The position numbers and the translations under genes were made by a program. Below the pieces are notes generated by a model, which had not been told where the DNA came from, did no database searches, and saw only the letters and a list, made by a program, of their open reading frames with translations. A stretch of 64,000 nt of DNA from Typhlomys cinereus (lineage: Eukaryota > Chordata > Mammalia > Rodentia > Platacanthomyidae), in NCBI GenBank assembly GCA_023101885.1, contig JALPQD010000213.1, positions 877,001 to 941,000 of the forward strand, written 5' to 3'. Shown here piece by piece: positions 35,686-47,099 of this stretch; the first letter of the stretch is position 1, and every line of letters starts with the position of its first letter.

Positions 35686-36696
35686 GTGAAAAGAAAAAAG
35701 AACCTTTGAAGAAATGGTACAAATACCAAGAGGATTCCTTTTGGATAAAGCTGGGAGTTGGTATTTTCCCCCTCCTCTTCCTCTCCTCCTGCTTTCCTCC
35801 TTCCACATCCACTGTAGCTCCTAAAGGCTGTTCTTACCGTGGTTAGTTTATATGAATATGAACAGGGAGGTAATGTGAAACTGAGGATGTAGGTTTCAAG
35901 TCTCATGATAGAGCTGTCTCCGTTTTATTGCTTAGAAATGGGCTGCTACGAAAGTGTGACTTTAATTGATTTTTCAGGGCAAACAGGTGGTGATGGTTTA
36001 GACGTTCCCCGGGTCCCGGTGCCATTCCTAATTTGGGGCTGCACATATAATAGCTTTATTAAAATAAACAATCTCCTGGCTTTGGTGTTACCTGAACATC
36101 TGCCTCTTGGCTTTTAAAGAGCCTCTTAAAATATTTTCAATTTCTGCTTAAAAGGATCAGGCCATACCATCCCATGAAGCTTCGTCTTTTTTTTTTTTTT
36201 TTGTCTTTAATACAACTCGTTAAATTCAGACCTGTAAAGATCACAATGATTTCTTCAGTTTTTTTTAAAGTACATTTCATTTCCATGTGAAATATTTTGA
36301 ACACAACAGCCTGGAGGTGGAATTTGCACTTACTAGGTTTTATTTAATTTTGAATATCCTTTTGATGGCAAGAGTACACACTTGGGTATGTGTGCACATG
36401 GCAGGGACCAGATTTTGGATTTACTCTTCTTTACAGAAATGCCTTAGCATTGTAAGGTTTCTTAAGTTCCTTGTGAATCACACTCTTAAAAGCACCTGTA
36501 AGGAATTGCATTTGTCAAATTTTGGCATCATTGCTGTTTTTAACAGCAAGTACCAGTGGCTTTTATACAAGCATGCTTGCTTTGCAATTGAGCAGATCCA
36601 TACAGTTATTGGAAGCCATCCAAGACTTTCTTGGTAGAATTTTTGGAACTCACTAATCACTATTGAAGACAGCAGAGCCTAGACAGCTATTTTATT

Positions 36697-36884
36697 TTTT
36701 AAACATTTATTTATCTTGTGTATGTGAGGTGATGGAAAGGATGTGTATGCATGCAAAGATCAGAGGACAAATTGGGAGAGTCAATGAGAACTGACTCCTT
36801 TCTCCATATGGTTCCCAGGGATGGAACTCAAGTCATCAGGCTTGGAGAGAAACACCTTTACCCTTGAGCCATCATGCAAGCCCA
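36697..36884 (-). repeat. B3-like SINE, antisense
   Basis: The complement gives a tRNA-like head at the right end ('gggcttgcatgatggctcaa') followed by a box B-like stretch. The + strand shows 'gatcagaggacaaattggga' and 'actcaagtcatcaggcttgg', which are antisense landmarks of the B3 consensus. Confidence 0.7.
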
Positions 36885-37102
36885 AATCTGTTTATTGCAG
36901 ACTGAATACGTTCAGAACCATGTCTATGTGAGCTCACTGCAGCTCTGCTTCTTTCCGTGCTAGAAACAAGCTTCCAGGGGAGTAACTGAACATGGAGCAG
37001 CTTAGCTCTAGCCCTGTGCTCATAAATGTTAGCACCATTTGTTACCAGATAGTTATTCATTCTGATGACTGTGCTGACATGAAAGAATCCTCCAGGGTTG
37101 TG

Positions 37103-37104
<2 letters not shown>

Positions 37105-37133
<29 letters not shown>

Positions 37134-37390
37134 TGTGTGTGTGTGTGTCTGTGCACACACATGTCCTAGCCTGTGGAAGGTCCAAGGGTAACATCAGGAA
37201 TCATCCTCGATTGCTCTACCTCCTCGTTGCTGATGTTTTGCTCTGCGGATTCCCAGGCTCTGCCTTCCAGAATTAGAAGTGAAGGCTGCTGACATGGCTG
37301 TTGGCAGATTTACTTAAGATCTGGGAATCTTAACCAGGTCCTTTTGCTTGGGAGGCAAAGTCTTCAACCCTTGAGCCATCTCCCCAACTT
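37105..37390 (-). repeat. B4-like SINE, antisense, with (TG)n tail
   Basis: The head is at the right end ('cttgagccatctccccaact' on the + strand at 37370-37389). The body shows 'ggtaacatcaggaatcatcc' and 'ctctacctcctcgttgctga', which are the complement of the body at 62990-63080. The tail is the (TG)n tract at 37100-37148. Confidence 0.7.
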
Positions 37391-38061
37391 AAGTGTTAAC
37401 TGTCAATCACAAGGCAGCCTAATGTTCTCTTAGCAGTGTCAGAGAACATATTCTGCGTGTGCTTTCTCTACCAGGAGCAAAATAAAAGTGGGTGGTCCTA
37501 CACCATCAGAAATGCTACTTCTGGCATGAACGGGACACATACTTCACTAATAGAAAATGCTTGTTCTTGACCTCTTCAGACATCCGACTTCATGGGTGAA
37601 TCAGTACAGGTGCAAGGACTTTCCTTAACTGCCTTGAATGAGGGCAGAGAACTTGGGAAGACATATTCACCCAAATCAGGCTTTCAGCTGCTCAATTACC
37701 AGCTTCTGCAAAAAAACTACATAATGAGAAATTTATTATCTGATTCTAGACCTGAAATTGTGATCATTACAGGGAAAAAAAGGCAATAGTTACAGCCCAT
37801 TAGATGCTGCTTTTCTTTCATTTAGTTTAGTGCTTTTCTACTTTTTAAACTAGTTGCTCAGCCTTTATGAGTGGTGTGGGGATTTTTATTGGGCCATAGG
37901 TGATTGTTGGACTACTTTTTTCCATTTGTATAAAATTATCAAGAAATACAAAGCATAGGGTGGCCAGAAGCATCATGTACACATTAAAGTGATGGGATTT
38001 TAATACATGCTTCACATTTAAAAGAGACAAGATAGAAAACCTGTTTACTAAGAAATATGAG

Positions 38062-38160
38062 GCAGATGTGTTAGCACAGCCTTGTAATCTCAACACTTGG
38101 AGACAGAGGCAGGAATACACTACAAGTTCAAGACTGTCCTGGTCTCTAGAATGAGCCAAG
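38062..38160 (+). repeat. B1-like SINE fragment
   Basis: Contains 'agccttgtaatctcaacact', 'gagacagaggcaggaataca' and 'acaagttcaagactgtcctg', in the order of the 7SL-derived B1 consensus, without the first bases. Confidence 0.65.
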
Positions 38161-38234
38161 GGCTATAATACTGAGTGTAGTGTTCCTATAAATTTCACAG
38201 TTTGAAATTTTTATGCATATTTTAAAATGGTCAA

Positions 38235-38335
38235 GGGCATTAACATAGAAGGGGTAGAAGAGAGAGGGAGGGGATAGAGGGAGAGCAGGGAATACCACTC
38301 ATTGTACTTGTAAAACTAGAAAAAAATTTGTAAAA
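38235..38335 (+). repeat. Probable old LINE-1 3' end
   Basis: A purine-rich tract ('gggaggggatagagggagag' near 38266-38285) is followed by 'gtacttgtaaaactagaaaa', similar in layout to the L1 G-rich tract and tail at 11460-11591 but diverged. Confidence 0.4.
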
Positions 38336-39927
38336 GTCAAGGAAATTAATGCAGGCAAGATATATGGTCAAGGTGCAGGTCCAAAACTATATTAAGTATA
38401 AATTACCAGTTAGGTTTTTTGGAGTCACATTTACACAGCACTAAAATGAATTGGTGGTGATTTTTGAAGAGACAGTAAACTAAGGCTGATTTTGCCCCTG
38501 ATGAACCACTCAAGTCATTCTGTGTCATGGAAAGTTGTCAAAGATAATGCATTGCACACTGGGAGTTGTGTGTTTTGATTCAAGTAGATCTCAGGAAAGC
38601 AGACAATAGGCAAATACCAATTTTGATATACTTTCTGTATACCACACCATCAGACTAAGAGTTGGAGGTATAGGCAGAAAAATGAGGCTTGATTAGATAA
38701 CAAAAGAAAAGTTGTACATCAGGACAGAAAAGAGCATTTGACTCTAGCCCTGTTTGAGTTAAAGTAGGCCTTATTGCTTCTGGGAATCCCACATGAAAGA
38801 GAAAACTGACTTCTGAAAATCGCCCCCTGATTTCCATTCATGTGCTATGATATGCATTCTTTCTCAGTCTCTTAGATAGCTAAATAAAACATCTAAGAGT
38901 AAAACATAAAATCAATCAGTGGCTTCCCATTTAATGTGGGATCATACCATTAACTCACTAATATGACATTCCAGATCTTTCCATGAGCTAATCCCCACTG
39001 AGCTATCCGGCCTCCTCTCAATTCATTACTCTGTGATCCAGACTTGATGGATATTTTACCACACCCAGGCCTGTACAAACTTGGATATTGTTGATGTTTT
39101 TCTACTACGCTGTTTTTGGGTTGTAGTTCCTTTCTTTTACTGTTAGTCAGTTGCTGATGTTGTATTAATTGACATTAATGTTAACACAAAATAATTACTA
39201 GGTATCTTCCCATTACCTGGAAATGGTCCATGGGAAATTCTTTCTTTAGTTTCATTCGTGACTACAACAAATTTATTTTTATACCATATTATCACCCTGT
39301 ATTATCTCCTCCTTTTCCTAATAAAAAACCTTCCCAACCAGTGTCTCTCCCACTTTCAGGCTTGTGTGTGCGACTCATTGAATTTCATCTGGATTGCTTG
39401 CATTGACATGTTTTTTCATATTAGCTGGAGCATAGACAGTGTATCAATAAGTATAACACTGGGTAAAGTAGCTGTTCTTCTCACAGTCAGCATTAAGCCA
39501 CGATAGTTCCTCAAGAAGCATGGGTACCTTCTGTTGTCTTCCCCCTTCTAGGATGTAATGTTGACAATTGTCATCTTGTGGAGATTTGTAGAGGCAAATA
39601 CAGAAAACCATAGTGAATTCATGGATGCAACAAACCTTTAATGTTCAGAAACCTTTTGGCAGTACCCTTTCCCACCCTCTGTCTCTTGATTTATACTACC
39701 TGCCCTCTTTGGTGATGTTCATTGAGTCTTGGTGTAGCAGGTAATATCTATGTTCTATTTAGGACCCTACATTCCATGGTCAGTTATTCTCTGCTCTTTG
39801 GCCTGTGGTAATTTTCGTTCAGGCCTTCTATTATAGAAAGGAACCTTCTTAGTTGAAGACTGAGAACTGCACTCACAAAAAGATAAATATTAACATTTGA
39901 ATTTCCTTACTTAAAGATAATTCCTCA

Positions 39928-40255
39928 TGGGGTGGGGAGATAGATTAGCAGTTAAGGTACTTACTGCACAAGCGGAGTACCTGAGTCCAGATTGATCCCC
40001 AAATGCCATGCAGAATGCTTGGAGGTCATGGAGGTCCATCTGAAATTCTATGCCTAGCAGGGAAAGTCTGGGAATCTCCAGAACCAGTGACTAGCTAAAC
40101 CAATGCTAAGGGCTGAAAGACTCAGGCTTAAAACAATAAAGTGGAAGAGTGATCTAGGATGATACTCATGTCACTCTTGGACCTCCACATGTGCTCATAT
40201 ATAAATGTACCCACCTTCATGTAAATATGTATTCATGCATACATTTATACACACT
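39928..40255 (+). repeat. B4/RSINE1-like SINE, diverged
   Basis: The tRNA-like head 'ggtggggagatagattagca' is followed by a box B-like 'gtacctgagtccagattgat', a B1-related middle and an end 'tcttggacctccacatgtgc' before an AT-rich tail. Confidence 0.65.
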
Positions 40256-43046
40256 CATATTTTTGATATATCTATATATTAATGATATAGTCTAAATGTT
40301 TGTCTGACAGCTACATTTGAATAAAGCATGTGGGTCTCAAATTCAAATGTGCATGTAATCACTTAGCAGCTGTTGGTAACACCATGTTTTGTTCCATTTC
40401 TCTATCTTCAGCATGTGAGAGAATCATTGACTTTTCTATATGGTACATGTTCTAAAAGTGTTGGCTACTTGGATTGATGTGTTTGGCAGTATTACTTGAT
40501 CTGGATTATATGATACGTTTGATCTCCCTGACTTCCTGGGTGTTGATGAAGAACATAATGTGGCAAGAAGCCTTACCCAGAACTTTAATGTGTCCCTGTT
40601 TTACAAGGCATACACAAATGTCCTGTACACGAGGTAGAGAGAAGCAGCATTCCAGTTATGTGTATCCTGGAGTCTTTCAAGTCCTGCTTGTTGTATTTGA
40701 GTTTTTCTAAGCCACTGTTTAGCTTGTAGTTCAGAGTCTGCCTTAGACCACTGTTCTCCATGACTGCCTTTTATAGTACCATCCCCCAACTGCAGTTGTG
40801 TGATCAGTAGATCTTTATTTAGAGCTCAAAATTTGACCTCATCCTTCAAGTTTCAGTTCATTAGCTGTTTAAGTATCTGTTACGTGGGTAACAAAGTCCA
40901 TCCTGTGTTTTCTACGTTACTTAGAGATAAATGCTCTTTGATTCAATAATTCAAAGGGGAAAATAATTCTTGTAAGAAAAACTGATATGAACAAAAATTA
41001 TGCCATACAAAATATATGAACCAGTGTCTTGTAGAAAGTATTTTTTTTTGCACTAGGGAATCCAGTGAAGATAGAAAGCGAACATTCCCAGTCTTTGAAT
41101 CAAAATACAGAGAAGGGAGATAGAGGCACTTTTTAAGTTTGGCAAACTTCGCGTGCATACAACTTAGGAACTAGAGTAGGATACAGGCAGATGTGTTATA
41201 AATATAAATTTATCCAATTTTTTGATTTACTGCGACTTGAACAGCAAGCTAGAATTGTAAGCACTTATGTCTAAAACTATAGAGGATGAAAAGAAATTAT
41301 TAGGATAATCTTCATACTGCTTTATGAGATTGAAAGTAGCTAGGACGCATCTGCTCCCTATGACATTTATGTATGTGTGTTATGGGTGGAGGGATGTTAA
41401 CAGAATATTTGTTATAAAACAATTGAGTTCAGTTCCTCATAGTCAAATAGTCAAATATTTATGCAATATACATTTTTGAAAACGTCTCATTGTGAAATTA
41501 ATTAAGACTCACAGAAAAAGTAAAAACTCTACAGTGAAGTGTTTATATTAGCCTGCTTCTCTACATTATAACATATAACCACATGTTCACTGTCTAGATT
41601 AAGATTCTCATGTTGGTACAGTAGTATCTCACAATATCACCTGTCTCCAACTTCACTAGTTGTAGTTATATATGTGTAGCTCATATATCAGGTACATAAA
41701 TATCCCTATAACTAAGATGTAGATTCTATCTAAGTATCACATCAGCTTCAGTTACCCCTTAATATCCAAACCCTACCCTTGGCAACCACAATCCAAGGTT
41801 AGAGGCTGTGAGATAAAAGGATTCAAATTATTCACTCAGCTTAGAGTCCTTCAGATCCATCCAAGTTGTGTGCATCAGTAAGTCATTCCAATCATCAACT
41901 TTAGAAGCATCCGAGCTCTAGGTAGCATCAGACTTACTCTTCCATGAAACACTCAGCTGATATTCTAAGTGTGGCCCTCACCATGGTCTCCACCATCCAT
42001 GAGGCCCTCATACTAATAAAGTCTTATACTTTGTCCACTTTATCTACTTAGTCCATGTGAGAATATAGGTCCCCAACACTTGGCAGAGGATGACATCTCT
42101 AAAACTAGTGTGAAATAGCCAGTTTTTCATACCTCAATGCACATACTACATATGGGGAAAAGAGGTTTAACCTCCTCAGACAAGTCTAGAAAGCTGTGTT
42201 AGAATTAAACTTGACAACACTTAAGAAATTTAGCATGCTATAGTATATATGCAGCATCTAATGCGGCATCTATAAATTGATTTAACTGTAGGGCTTTTTA
42301 AAAAGTGTATTTGACCCCAAGTATATTTTAGTTTCTTTGATACCTGGCATGTATGTATAAGTATGGATAGGGGTTTCAGAGGTCAAAGGATGGGACTGCT
42401 ACTCTTTGCCCAGTAGAATGTGAAGAAATATCAATGAAAAACCCAGCCTCTCCCCACAACGTCGTCTCCCAATTCTGAAAGGCAGCATCATCCAGTAGAT
42501 TTTGAGGGATGTAATTTGGACCTGACCTCAAACCTGTAGGACCAAGCCAAAGCTCTAGGGTGATACTTGTCTTGCTTGTATAGCCCTCTAGGCTATATAA
42601 ATTATCAGCCTTCTGGATCTCAGCCCTCTCTTAGCCTTGATGTTCCCCTATCCTGACTGTGCAGTGTGATTTTAATTTAGTTGCTATTTGTATTGACCTC
42701 ACTATGAATTTCATTGGGGATACTTTAGGCGCCTCCTAATTTGTTGCTCTGCTAATTTGCTTTTCCTTCAAACTTGCAGTTGATTTGTGTCAAATTCTTT
42801 ACAATTCAAATTCATTTTCCCACATTGTTATATTTAACGATGGACACTGTGTCATGTCATACTTATCCATTGTCTTTTCTGTATTTTGTCTGAAGTCATG
42901 AAGATATTCTCTGACTTTGTCTACTTATATTTTTAGTCTACTTGTGCTTTGATTTCACTTCAGCATTAGTAGTACTAGCTAATGATGCCCATATTCTATT
43001 GAGTATCTATCTTAGTCCACGGTTGTGCTCTTTCCACAAAGTCATC

Positions 43047-43425
43047 AGATTGGTCAGCTTTCCGTTGTTGTGACAGATACTCAAGCAACTTACAAGAAAG
43101 AAAGATTTATCTTGACTCAGTTACAGACTCCAATCTCCAGTCACTTTTTCCTACTCCTTTGTGGCTGTGGCATTAAAAGTATAGTATATTGTAAAGGGAA
43201 GTATATTTTAATGCAGTTTATTTAACTTACGGTATCCAGGAAATGAAGCCACAGAGGAAGAAATCATACCTCCAATATGTCCTTTAAACCCCCCCCCCCC
43301 AGTAGCCTAACATCCTCTGACTGGGTCCTGCCTCCTAAATGGCCCATCTTCTCCAGTAGTGACATTGACTAGATTTCAACATGTGGATTTGGTTGGCTTG
43401 ATCCCATTTTTGACAGTAATCATAA
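43047..43425 (-). mobile_element. MaLR-type solo LTR, diverged
   Basis: Antisense LTR landmarks are 'ccgttgttgtgacagatact' and 'aagaaagatttatcttgact' at the left. At the right come 'tgggtcctgcctcctaaatg' and 'gatttcaacatgtggatttgg', the complement of the 5' end of rodent MaLR-like LTRs. A C run lies at 43289-43301. Confidence 0.5.
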
Positions 43426-43774
43426 TCAACTTTCTGTATAAAAGTAGGATTCTCTAGCAGCCTCTTGACTGTCCCTGTACTGATATTAAACAGACCACAG
43501 TTGATTTTCTGTAATTCTTCCTGACTTGTACTTCTTTAAAAATGCAGCTACAACAATTAATACATTTTTGATTTGTCACATAAGAGTTAGAATTAATTAT
43601 ATATATTCCACAGAAACAGAGCAAGATAAAACCATTACTGGAAGTAACTGAAACTCTACCTCAGAATGTTTTCATCAAACCATACTAGTCCTAAACTTAC
43701 AGATTTTTGCTAAGTCATTCCAGGTTATGTTGTTATATAAAAGTTGAACTTTATTATTTATTATTATATATTAT

Positions 43775-43890
43775 ATAGAAGTTGAAATTTATTTTTATTA
43801 CATTTTTCCTAGTTATATCAGCTCAATAGGTACCCCACTTTTCCCCTTCCTCTCTTGTGGTCTCCCATTCCACTCTCTCCCCGTCTTTAT
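43775..43890 (-). repeat. Old LINE-1 3' end, antisense
   Basis: A T-rich tract is followed by 'tatcagctcaataggtaccc' (compare 'gctcatacaaacttaatagg' in the younger copies) and a C/T-rich tract, in the same order as the other antisense L1 ends. Confidence 0.5.
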
Positions 43891-44324
43891 TTTTTAAGAC
43901 AATGTTTATTTAAATTAGCATACACATTTACCCTTTCCAGACCTTATGAACTCCAAAATGGACTTTCTTAGGATTCAATTCTAAGCCCTTTCTCTCTACG
44001 TGTCATTTTTCAAAGGTTATTTGGTCTGACCATCACATGATCTGAAACTCGCTATGTCTCTAGTCCAGGTCTTTGTCTTGAACTCCAGACAACAACATGG
44101 TTTCCTACTGTATATTTGTAGGAAGGTGTCAAGTGCACACTTCCCATCTCACTCTGCTCTTCCCGTAGACTTCATATCTGCTACCAGATACATCACTTTT
44201 TACTTTTTCATACCTTCTCTAATCAATTCCTCTTTTCACTAAAACTATTTGTAAATTCCCTGGGTCTTCATTGCTGAACAGTCAAGAGAGATCATGTCTA
44301 AGACCTCTGACATCACCATAGTTT

Positions 44325-44515
44325 TTATTCATTTCTTTATGTCTGGATGAGTGGGGAGTCAGACTAGATATATGTATACCGTGGCACATAGGTGGAGGTC
44401 AGAGACTTTGAGAAGATAGTTTTCTCTTTACATTTATGCTTCTTTAAGCAGAATTCAGGTCTTTAGGTTACAGGTAGGCACTTTCACTTCTGAGTCAACA
44501 CACTGGCCCATCAGC
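44325..44515 (-). repeat. B3-like SINE, antisense, diverged
   Basis: The head complement is at the right end ('ctgagtcaacacactggccc' on the + strand). 'gaattcaggtctttaggtta' is a box B complement, and 'gtggcacataggtggaggtcag' is a B3-like 3' part. Confidence 0.5.
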
Positions 44516-44629
44516 ACCAAAGACGTGAGCTGAAGTACACTCTCTCCTAGGATATGACAATAGCCTTGGGAACTGAAGTGTCTGGCATCTGTATGGACAG
44601 CTGTCATTATGTCACCACAATAGTCAATA

Positions 44630-44798
44630 TTAAATACAGGCTTGCTGGGAAATCCCAGAGTAAAGCAAAAACTTTGGTAGAAGCAATCCAGGATGATCTC
44701 CGAGATCACCTTTGGTCCTCCACAGGGACACACAGTGTCCTCTGAGACACACACACACACACACACACACACACCACACACACACACACACACAGAGA

Positions 44799-44835
<37 letters not shown>
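44630..44835 (+). repeat. B4-like SINE 3' part, with (CA)n(GA)n tail
   Basis: The segment 'gaagcaatccaggatgatct' to 'cacagggacacacagtgtcc' is the sense version of the body seen antisense at 26950-27060. It ends in (CA)n at 44746-44793 and (GA)n at 44794-44834. The head is missing or too diverged to see. Confidence 0.6.
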
Positions 44836-44837
<2 letters not shown>

Positions 44838-45218
44838 TTTAAATATAGTTATGTGTATGTGTCTATGTGTGTGTGAGAAAGAGTATGTGGATGAGGGTGG
44901 CACATGAGGGTGGATGTATGTATACAAGTGCACTTGAGTATGTGTCTGTGGAAGACTAAGAGTGATCTCTGGAATCATCCTTGATAATCATTCCACCTTA
45001 CAGTTGTGAGCCATGGTCTCTAATTAAACCCAAAGCATGCTAGGGCTGGTGTGACCAGTCAGTTTGTTCTGGACATTCCAGGCTCTTCCCTCAAGGACTA
45101 CAATTATACACAGGCCCCTACACTTTACAGCATTTTTGCATAAGATCTGGGGGATGCACAATGCAGATCCTTTTACTTGAGATGCAAGGGTTTCAACCAC
45201 TGACCCATCACCCAGCCC
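44836..45218 (-). repeat. B4-like SINE, antisense
   Basis: The head complement is at the right end ('ccactgacccatcacccagc' at about 45196-45215). 'aagatctgggggatgcacaa' marks the region after box B. It lies tail to tail with the sense copy at 44630-44835. Confidence 0.6.
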
Positions 45219-45999
45219 CACATCTTCTCTTTCTAATCCTCTTTACTGTCTTTCAGACACAAGGAGCACTTTTATTCTGTAGGCACACTAGGAATTAGGA
45301 TTTCCTACTTGTGGACTTTGTAAGCACCCACACTTGTTCCAAGGCCTTGACTGCTATTTCCTTCTCAGTGAGGTTTTCCCTGTCCTTCTATTTAGAATCA
45401 CAAAGCCAGCTCTATTTACAGACAGCCCTTCCTTTGGTTCCTGTTTTTCTTTTGTTTTATGGTGGCTCATTTCAGATCTTATGGCTCATCTTGGGGCAGT
45501 TACGTGAGGAGCCTTGATATTAGTTCATTGTGCTCTGTTAAACTGTGAGGTTCAGAAGCTGCGAGTATGCCAAAGGTCAAAGCTTTTAGGCAGGTCTTAG
45601 GAACTGAGAAGAACAGGTAGTCTAGCACCTTTGGTGGTTTTGCTTGATTATGATGGTATACAAAACATCCTCTGTGCCTACAAAGTGAAACTAGTCACAA
45701 CTTTTTCAGAAAGAGCTATTTACTGATTTATTAACTTCGGAATTGTTGCATACTTGTTTAAGGTAGAAACAGATTATTCTGTTGCTCTGTCTTTATTCCT
45801 GTAAGCTTTTAGAATGGAATTAGCTCAGCTTCATTTCATCTTGATTCCTAATTTTTCTAATATAAATGTATACATATACATATATGACTCCCAAGTATGC
45901 ACTGCATTTACTTCATTGAAAAAGAGTGTGAAACAGACACCATTTTCAAATACCTACACTTTGTCTTCATTGGAGTAAACTTATTGGTGCAGTTTTCCG

Positions 46000-46228
46000 A
46001 GTGTGTATGCATGTGTGTACATATGTATATATGTGTGTGAGTATATGAGTTTGGGCTTGCATACATATGTATGCATGTGTGTGTGCATATGTATGTATGA
46101 TTGTGTGTGTATGACAGTGTGTGTATGTATTGATACACACATTGATTCTCACATGTGTGAGAAGTATGTGTTTACATATGTACATGTGTGTATACACAGG
46201 TATGAATGTGTGTGCATGTGTATGTATT
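46000..46228. repeat. Imperfect (TG/TA)n simple repeat
   Basis: Long low-complexity stretch of TGTG, TATG and CATG words, with no fixed longer unit. Confidence 0.85.
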
Positions 46229-46467
46229 CCCCTTGACAAGGGCCATTCCAGTGTTTTTTTCTCAGCAGTGTGGATCCTTCTTCAGAACTTCTTAGATGAA
46301 GCAACTTCCAACCCCCTGGAGTTTTCTTCATTTGAATTCATTGGATTTTGAAACAACTGAGCAGTGAACAAAAGAAATCACACAGCACTTTCTGTGCTCT
46401 CCTGGATGATGTTGTTCAGTTTTATTCCAACAGTGTAGTAAGGGCTGGGGTTTTGGGGGCAGCAAGG

Positions 46468-46650
46468 AGGTGAACGGTTTGTTCTTTTCTTTCTCTTTCT
46501 TAGAGATCAACATTTAGTTTGGGCTGTAGAAGTAGGTAACGTAAAAGGAAGTAGACGAAGAGGTGAACGTTTGGTTCTTTCCTTTCTGTTTCTTAGGGAT
46601 CAACATTTAGTTTGGGCTATAAATATCGGTAACATAAAAATATGTAGGCT
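46468..46650. repeat. 93-bp tandem duplication, two diverged copies
   Basis: Copy 1 (46468-46560) and copy 2 (from 46561) both begin 'aggtgaacg', share 'gatcaacatttagtttgggct' and then 'ggtaac.taaaa'. Identity is clearly high in the core and lower at the ends. Confidence 0.85.
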
Positions 46651-46994
46651 TTCACTAACTGAGGTTTCTCATGTACATATACACACAGCATTTGAGTATA
46701 TGAATATACAAATATTTTTCTCAATGAGTTTCTTCTTCAATTGTACATTTCATTTTATTACATGTTTACTGTATTACCATTTTTTGTCACAGGAAAGTGC
46801 AATGAGAACATCATCATGTAGCTAACTTGACTAAATTAGGCTAAATTTCTATTCTCAATAATTGTCACATTGGACAGGCCCTAACTCTCTGGGACTTACC
46901 TAGTTATTTATGAAACACACAATAACCCCTGATTTTTCATGAGAAATACTTTAAAAATACATGTACTTACTTACACAAGATACATCTTTTTAAT

Positions 46995-47072
46995 GCAGTA
47001 CCTACAATTAGAACTCAGGTCCTTTTCCCTTGGCAGCAAAGGCTTTAACCCTTGAGCCATCTCTCCAGTCAT
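46995..47072 (-). repeat. tRNA-headed SINE 5' fragment, antisense
   Basis: The + strand 'agaactcaggtccttttccc', 'ggcagcaaaggctttaaccc' and 'ttgagccatctctccagtca' are the complement of a B3/B4 head with box A and box B. Confidence 0.65.
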
Positions 47073-47099
47073 ATATATTAAATTCAAGTTTTCCATTTA

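Larger units (their letters stand above)
29900..36650. other. Repeat-poor block within the 34-kb intron
   Basis: Apart from (TG)n at 30451-30487, a CA-rich patch at about 34399-34580 and (GA)n at 35629-35682, I recognise no SINE, L1 or LTR in this 6.7-kb stretch. The flanks on both sides are repeat-bearing. It contains several GC-bearing patches with intact CpGs (for example 30155-30330, 31860-31945, 35990-36030). It is a candidate regulatory region by inference only, since conservation cannot be seen here. Confidence 0.45.

Noticed and set aside
35523..35906. Minus-strand 127-codon frame rich in Ser-Leu
   Set aside because: The Ser-Leu run is the translated (GA)n tract. There are no splice sites, no homology and no domain.
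41780..41960. Possible old L1 3' UTR, antisense
   Set aside because: A 'gatccatccaagttgtgtgc' phrase resembles antisense L1M text, but the surrounding sequence is too diverged for a supported feature.
43289..43301. C13 run
   Set aside because: A short homopolymer inside a diverged LTR, with no further significance seen.
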